51,239 nucleotides of DNA, from assembly GCA_021811625.1 (NCBI GenBank), contig JAJZNU010000013.1, positions 1 to 51,239 of the forward strand, read 5' to 3'. The DNA is from a bacterium (lineage in GTDB: Bacteria; Patescibacteriota; Saccharimonadia; Saccharimonadales; UBA4665). The notes beneath the pieces are model-generated. The model did no database searches. It had not been told where the DNA came from and worked only from the letters and a program-made list of their open reading frames with translations. Each line of letters starts with the position of its first letter. Within the stretch, counting starts at the first letter, position 1. The position numbers and the translations under genes are program-made. This document shows, in pieces, positions 48,454-51,239 of the stretch.

Positions 48454-49140
48454 ATGTCTGAAGATGTTAATTTAACCCTAGATACCCGACAAACCCTCGG
48501 TAAGGCGGTTCACCAGCTGCGCCGCGATGGTTTGATTCCGGGAGTAATCCACGACCACGGCAAGACATCGGTGCCGGTCATGGGCAAATATAACGACGTC
48601 CACAAGGCTTACCGGACGGCCGGGAAGCATCACCCGTTGAAGTTAAAGGTCGGCAATAAAACCTATACCGCACTTATCAAGAACGCCGAATTTAATCCAA
48701 AAACAAATCTTCTTGACCATATCGTTTTTGGTGCGGTTCAGGCTGACGAAAGAGTCACGACCGAGATTCCGGTAAGACTGAGTGAAGACATCCCCGCCGA
48801 AAGGGCTAGCCTGATCGTTATCAACCAGCTAGACAGTGTCGAAGTCGAAGCCTTAGCTAGCAGTCTGCCCGATGAGTTAATAGTCGACGCTTCGGGACTG
48901 GTTGAGATCGGCGACAAGCTAACCGTAGCCGATATTGTGGCTCCTGCCGGAGTTGTGATCCTGACCGAGCCCGAGCATGCCATTGCGACTGTTTATGAAC
49001 CCAGCGCTCTGGCCGCAGCCAATGACGCCGCCGGAGGTGATGCCGAGCCTGAAGAGCCCGCCTCAACCGCCGAAACGGCCGAGGGTCCGGCTGAGGAATC
49101 AGCATCTGGCTCAGACGCCGAGACGCCCCCTAAAGAATAA
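48454..49140 (+). CDS. rplY: Ribosomal protein bL25, long (Ctc) form
   Basis: The 228-residue protein has the 5S rRNA-binding N-terminal domain (about 1-95, GKAVHQLRRDGLIPGVIHDHG). The second beta-domain follows, with TEIPVRLSEDIPAERASLIVIN and VADIVAPAGVVIL. The last 45 residues are Ala/Glu-rich and acidic. It is the longer Ctc-type architecture. It converges with the ABC exporter gene. Confidence 0.93.
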   Translation: MSEDVNLTLDTRQTLGKAVHQLRRDGLIPGVIHDHGKTSVPVMGKYNDVHKAYRTAGKHHPLKLKVGNKTYTALIKNAEFNPKTNLLDHIVFGAVQADERVTTEIPVRLSEDIPAERASLIVINQLDSVEVEALASSLPDELIVDASGLVEIGDKLTVADIVAPAGVVILTEPEHAIATVYEPSALAAANDAAGGDAEPEEPASTAETAEGPAEESASGSDAETPPKE

Positions 49141-49180
49141 CCTGAAAACAAGCAAAATACGGCAAATTATCGCCGCAGCT

Positions 49181-50968
49181 TTAGTCTTCTATGAAGCCGC
49201 CTGACTGATGGGCCCACAATTTAGCGTAAATTCCCGCCTCTTGATGGACTAGCTCTTTATGGGTTCCTTCTTCAACAATGTTGCCGCTGTCCATAACCAC
49301 GATTCGGTCCATCTTCTGTACGGTACTCAGCCGGTGGGCTATGACGATTGCGGTGCGCCCTTTCATTAGCTTCCAAAGAGCATCTTGAATCAATATCTCG
49401 CTCTCGGAATCCAGGGCGCTAGTAGCTTCATCGAGTAAGATAATCGGGGCGTTTTTTATCATGGCCCGGGCGATGGCTATTCTTTGCCTTTGGCCTCCCG
49501 AAAGCTTAATTCCTCGCTCGCCAACCAGAGTGTCATAACCATTAGGTAATTCGGCGATAAATTCATCGGCATGGGCATCTTGAGCGGCCTTTAAGACGTC
49601 TTCTTCGCTAGCGTCCTGACGACCGTAGAGGATATTCTCGCGAAGACTCCGATGGAACATGATCGGTTCCTGGGGGACATAAGCGATACTTTTCCGTAAA
49701 TCATCCTGGGTGATGCGAGCAATATTTTGTCCATCGATTAGAATCTCACCACTGTCGATGTCGCTAAACCGTAACAGCAAGCGCGTGAATGTGGTTTTAC
49801 CCGATCCCGAATGCCCGACCAGCCCTATTTTTTCTCCCGGCCGCACCGTGAGGTTAAGACCTGAGAATAGGGAGTCGGCAGCGCCTTCGTGAGCGAAAAC
49901 GACATCCTTAAATTCAATCCGGCCTTTTTTAATCCTCAATCGTTCGGGATTTGCGGGATCTTTTATCTCCGGTTCGATTTGAAGAATTTGCACCATATCA
50001 CTGGCGTCGCCGAAGGAACGGTTATAGTTCCTAAGACTGTTGTTACAAAATGTCCAAAGCTGCGAAACTAGACTGCTGGTGTAGCTGAATATTAAAAAGG
50101 CCGTGGCTACATTAGCCTTATATACCACCACGCCGACAACCGCCATTATTAGCGCCATGGCGGACAGTAGTTTGGTAAACAACGAAAAATAGGCGTTCTG
50201 CTTTTGACTGGCCCGCATAACTTGCATAACATCTTCCCGGGTGACCTCGGCTCGTTTACGGAACTGTCGTTTCTCGAAGCGGCCGGCTGCAAAGCTTTTA
50301 ATAGCCATAATGTTGCTGACGCTGTCGGCTAGGTAGCCGGTCTGTTTACTTTCGTCGGCAGCTTGTTTGGCGCTTAAGGTTCGGACGCGGCGGGTGACGA
50401 ACAAACTGCTGGTAATGAAAAAGAAGGACAGGCTAAGCAAGATAACGACGAATAAAGGCGCTCTGCCGGCCAGAATGACCGCCGTAAACAACAGACTCGA
50501 TACCAGAGTCATCACTTGAAAGACGGTCGTATCGGCAAAACGTATATAGCTGCCCATCAGTTTGTTGGTTTGAGAGACCAACGACCCGCCAAAACGGTTG
50601 GCATGAAAGTTGGCACTTTGGTCAATGAGGTGATTGTAAACCTGGTTGGCTATATCTCTCTCAACGTTAGCTTCAAGCCGCCAGTCGAAAGCGTCAACGA
50701 CTCGCCAACCCAGACCTCCAAGCAGCAATAACAGTCCATAGCCTATCAGGCTCGGGCCAAAACTGGCCCAAACCTGTCCATGTTTAAAATCGCCGGCCGC
50801 CAGGCGATTCAATACCCCGGCAAGGATAATGGGGGGCAAGTATTGCTCGAATAGCACGGTCAGCGGCAAGGCAGTCGCAATAGCGGCAACGCTACCCGGA
50901 TAGGCGCGAAGATGCTGCCAATAAAATGCCAGCGTCAATCTGGTGGTTGATCTTTTAGAACCGGTCAC
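49181..50968 (-). CDS. ABC exporter, MsbA-like fused TMD-NBD
   Basis: The 595-residue half-transporter starts with GTG behind AGGAGG (8-nt spacing). The membrane domain (about 15-320) has six helices. The ATP domain has Walker A GHSGSGKTTF, Q-loop VPQEPIMF, signature LSGGQRQRIAIARAM, Walker B IILLDEATSALD and H-loop AHRLSTV. Works as a dimer. It may export lipids, peptides or drugs. The substrate is not evident. Confidence 0.95.
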   Translation of the reverse strand: MTGSKRSTTRLTLAFYWQHLRAYPGSVAAIATALPLTVLFEQYLPPIILAGVLNRLAAGDFKHGQVWASFGPSLIGYGLLLLLGGLGWRVVDAFDWRLEANVERDIANQVYNHLIDQSANFHANRFGGSLVSQTNKLMGSYIRFADTTVFQVMTLVSSLLFTAVILAGRAPLFVVILLSLSFFFITSSLFVTRRVRTLSAKQAADESKQTGYLADSVSNIMAIKSFAAGRFEKRQFRKRAEVTREDVMQVMRASQKQNAYFSLFTKLLSAMALIMAVVGVVVYKANVATAFLIFSYTSSLVSQLWTFCNNSLRNYNRSFGDASDMVQILQIEPEIKDPANPERLRIKKGRIEFKDVVFAHEGAADSLFSGLNLTVRPGEKIGLVGHSGSGKTTFTRLLLRFSDIDSGEILIDGQNIARITQDDLRKSIAYVPQEPIMFHRSLRENILYGRQDASEEDVLKAAQDAHADEFIAELPNGYDTLVGERGIKLSGGQRQRIAIARAMIKNAPIILLDEATSALDSESEILIQDALWKLMKGRTAIVIAHRLSTVQKMDRIVVMDSGNIVEEGTHKELVHQEAGIYAKLWAHQSGGFIED

Positions 50969-51002
50969 TGGAAGAGCCTCCTGCTCTACTTATTTAACGG
51001 TG

Positions 51003-51031
51003 ATCATAGCAGTCGCCACAAAACGTCTGAA
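51003..51031 (-). promoter_or_regulatory. Promoter of the ABC exporter gene
   Basis: On the minus strand TTCAGA and TATGAT are separated by 17 nt; TGC just before TATGAT gives an extended -10. The leader to the GTG start is about 30 nt and contains AGGAGG. Confidence 0.5.
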
Positions 51032-51135
51032 ACGGCGAACATCTACCGACAATTAATTTAAAGACTACCATTATTATATCCTATGCGTATCAGTTAGTAA
51101 AAAAATGGGTCAGTAACTGCCGTCTAAGTGTGGCT

Positions 51136-51239
51136 TTAGGCCTGCAGAGCCAGTTTATGCAGTTCGGGCAGGAAGTTGTTTTGGTCACGGTTATATAGGG
51201 ATTGACAGACACTGAGTAATACTTCCATGGTTCTAGCAC
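51136..51239 (-). CDS. C-terminal fragment, possibly of a transposase
   Basis: A minus-strand frame enters from the right edge and ends at a TAA at 51136-51138. The visible 33 residues include RTMEVLLSVCQSLYN and NFLPELHKLALQA. The pattern recalls the C-termini of IS66-type transposases, but this is a weak judgement from a short piece. Confidence 0.4.
   Translation of the reverse strand, partial: ARTMEVLLSVCQSLYNRDQNNFLPELHKLALQA

Overview
The window looks like a chromosome segment of a Candidatus Saccharibacteria (TM7) or closely related Patescibacteria/CPR cell. This is an inference from gene content, because no rRNA gene is present. Genes are dense, often overlapping by 4 nt, and TGA is used as a stop. 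Several housekeeping proteins are minimal: an alanyl-tRNA synthetase without its C-terminal C-Ala domain, a short methionyl-tRNA synthetase and a truncated F1 epsilon. A large share of the coding capacity goes to secreted, beta-rich surface proteins. The cell has a peptidoglycan wall (MurJ, MltG, LysM-CHAP hydrolase, FtsA-like protein).

Layout. 0-4 kb: the edge of a possible insertion element, tRNA-Cys, tRNA-Leu, a nucleoside-deoxyribosyltransferase-like gene, then HIT, NUDIX and metG. 4.2-8.2 kb: a coupled pair of extracellular proteins, one with a phage-tail-like N-terminus and one a large beta-helix protein ending in a dockerin. 8.3-10.9 kb: tatD, two small unknown genes and a cysteine desulfurase. 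10.9-16.8 kb: an F1-ATPase-like operon. 16.8-24.7 kb: a surface-protein island with a bitopic fibre-like protein, four paralogous secreted proteins, a DUF916/WxL-binding-like membrane protein and a PKD-domain protein. 24.7-32.4 kb: mnmA, murJ, an unknown gene, lepA and alaS. 32.5-34.2 kb: a RelB/RelE-type toxin-antitoxin pair and an IS30 element with a frameshifted transposase. 34.3-40.3 kb: ftsA-like, baseplate-J-like, ruvX, mltG and a LysM-CHAP hydrolase. 40.5-44.8 kb: obg, sbcB, a small membrane protein and two unknown genes. 44.9-51 kb: uvrA, dedA, the bL25 gene and an ABC exporter. A partial transposase-like gene lies at the right edge.

The most notable system is the F1-like operon. Its order is c-like, b, delta, alpha, gamma, beta, epsilon. 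There is no subunit a. The gene in the subunit-c position encodes a 275-residue protein with a signal peptide, a roughly 170-residue extracytoplasmic beta-domain and a C-terminal two-helix hairpin. The hairpin keeps the cytoplasmic R-N-P polar loop of subunit c but has no acidic residue in either helix, so the ion-binding carboxylate is missing. The F1 catalytic residues are intact. Together these suggest an ATP-hydrolysing rotary machine that does not pump ions but turns or strains an extracellular domain. The surface-protein island that follows may supply partners. This is a hypothesis, but the sequence features behind it can be read directly.

Several genes start only 7-10 nt after a good -10 hexamer (tatD, metG, mnmA, uvrA, the ATPase operon), which suggests leaderless or nearly leaderless transcripts. 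Others have strong Shine-Dalgarno sequences (HIT gene, the secreted protein at 929-1495, the ABC exporter).
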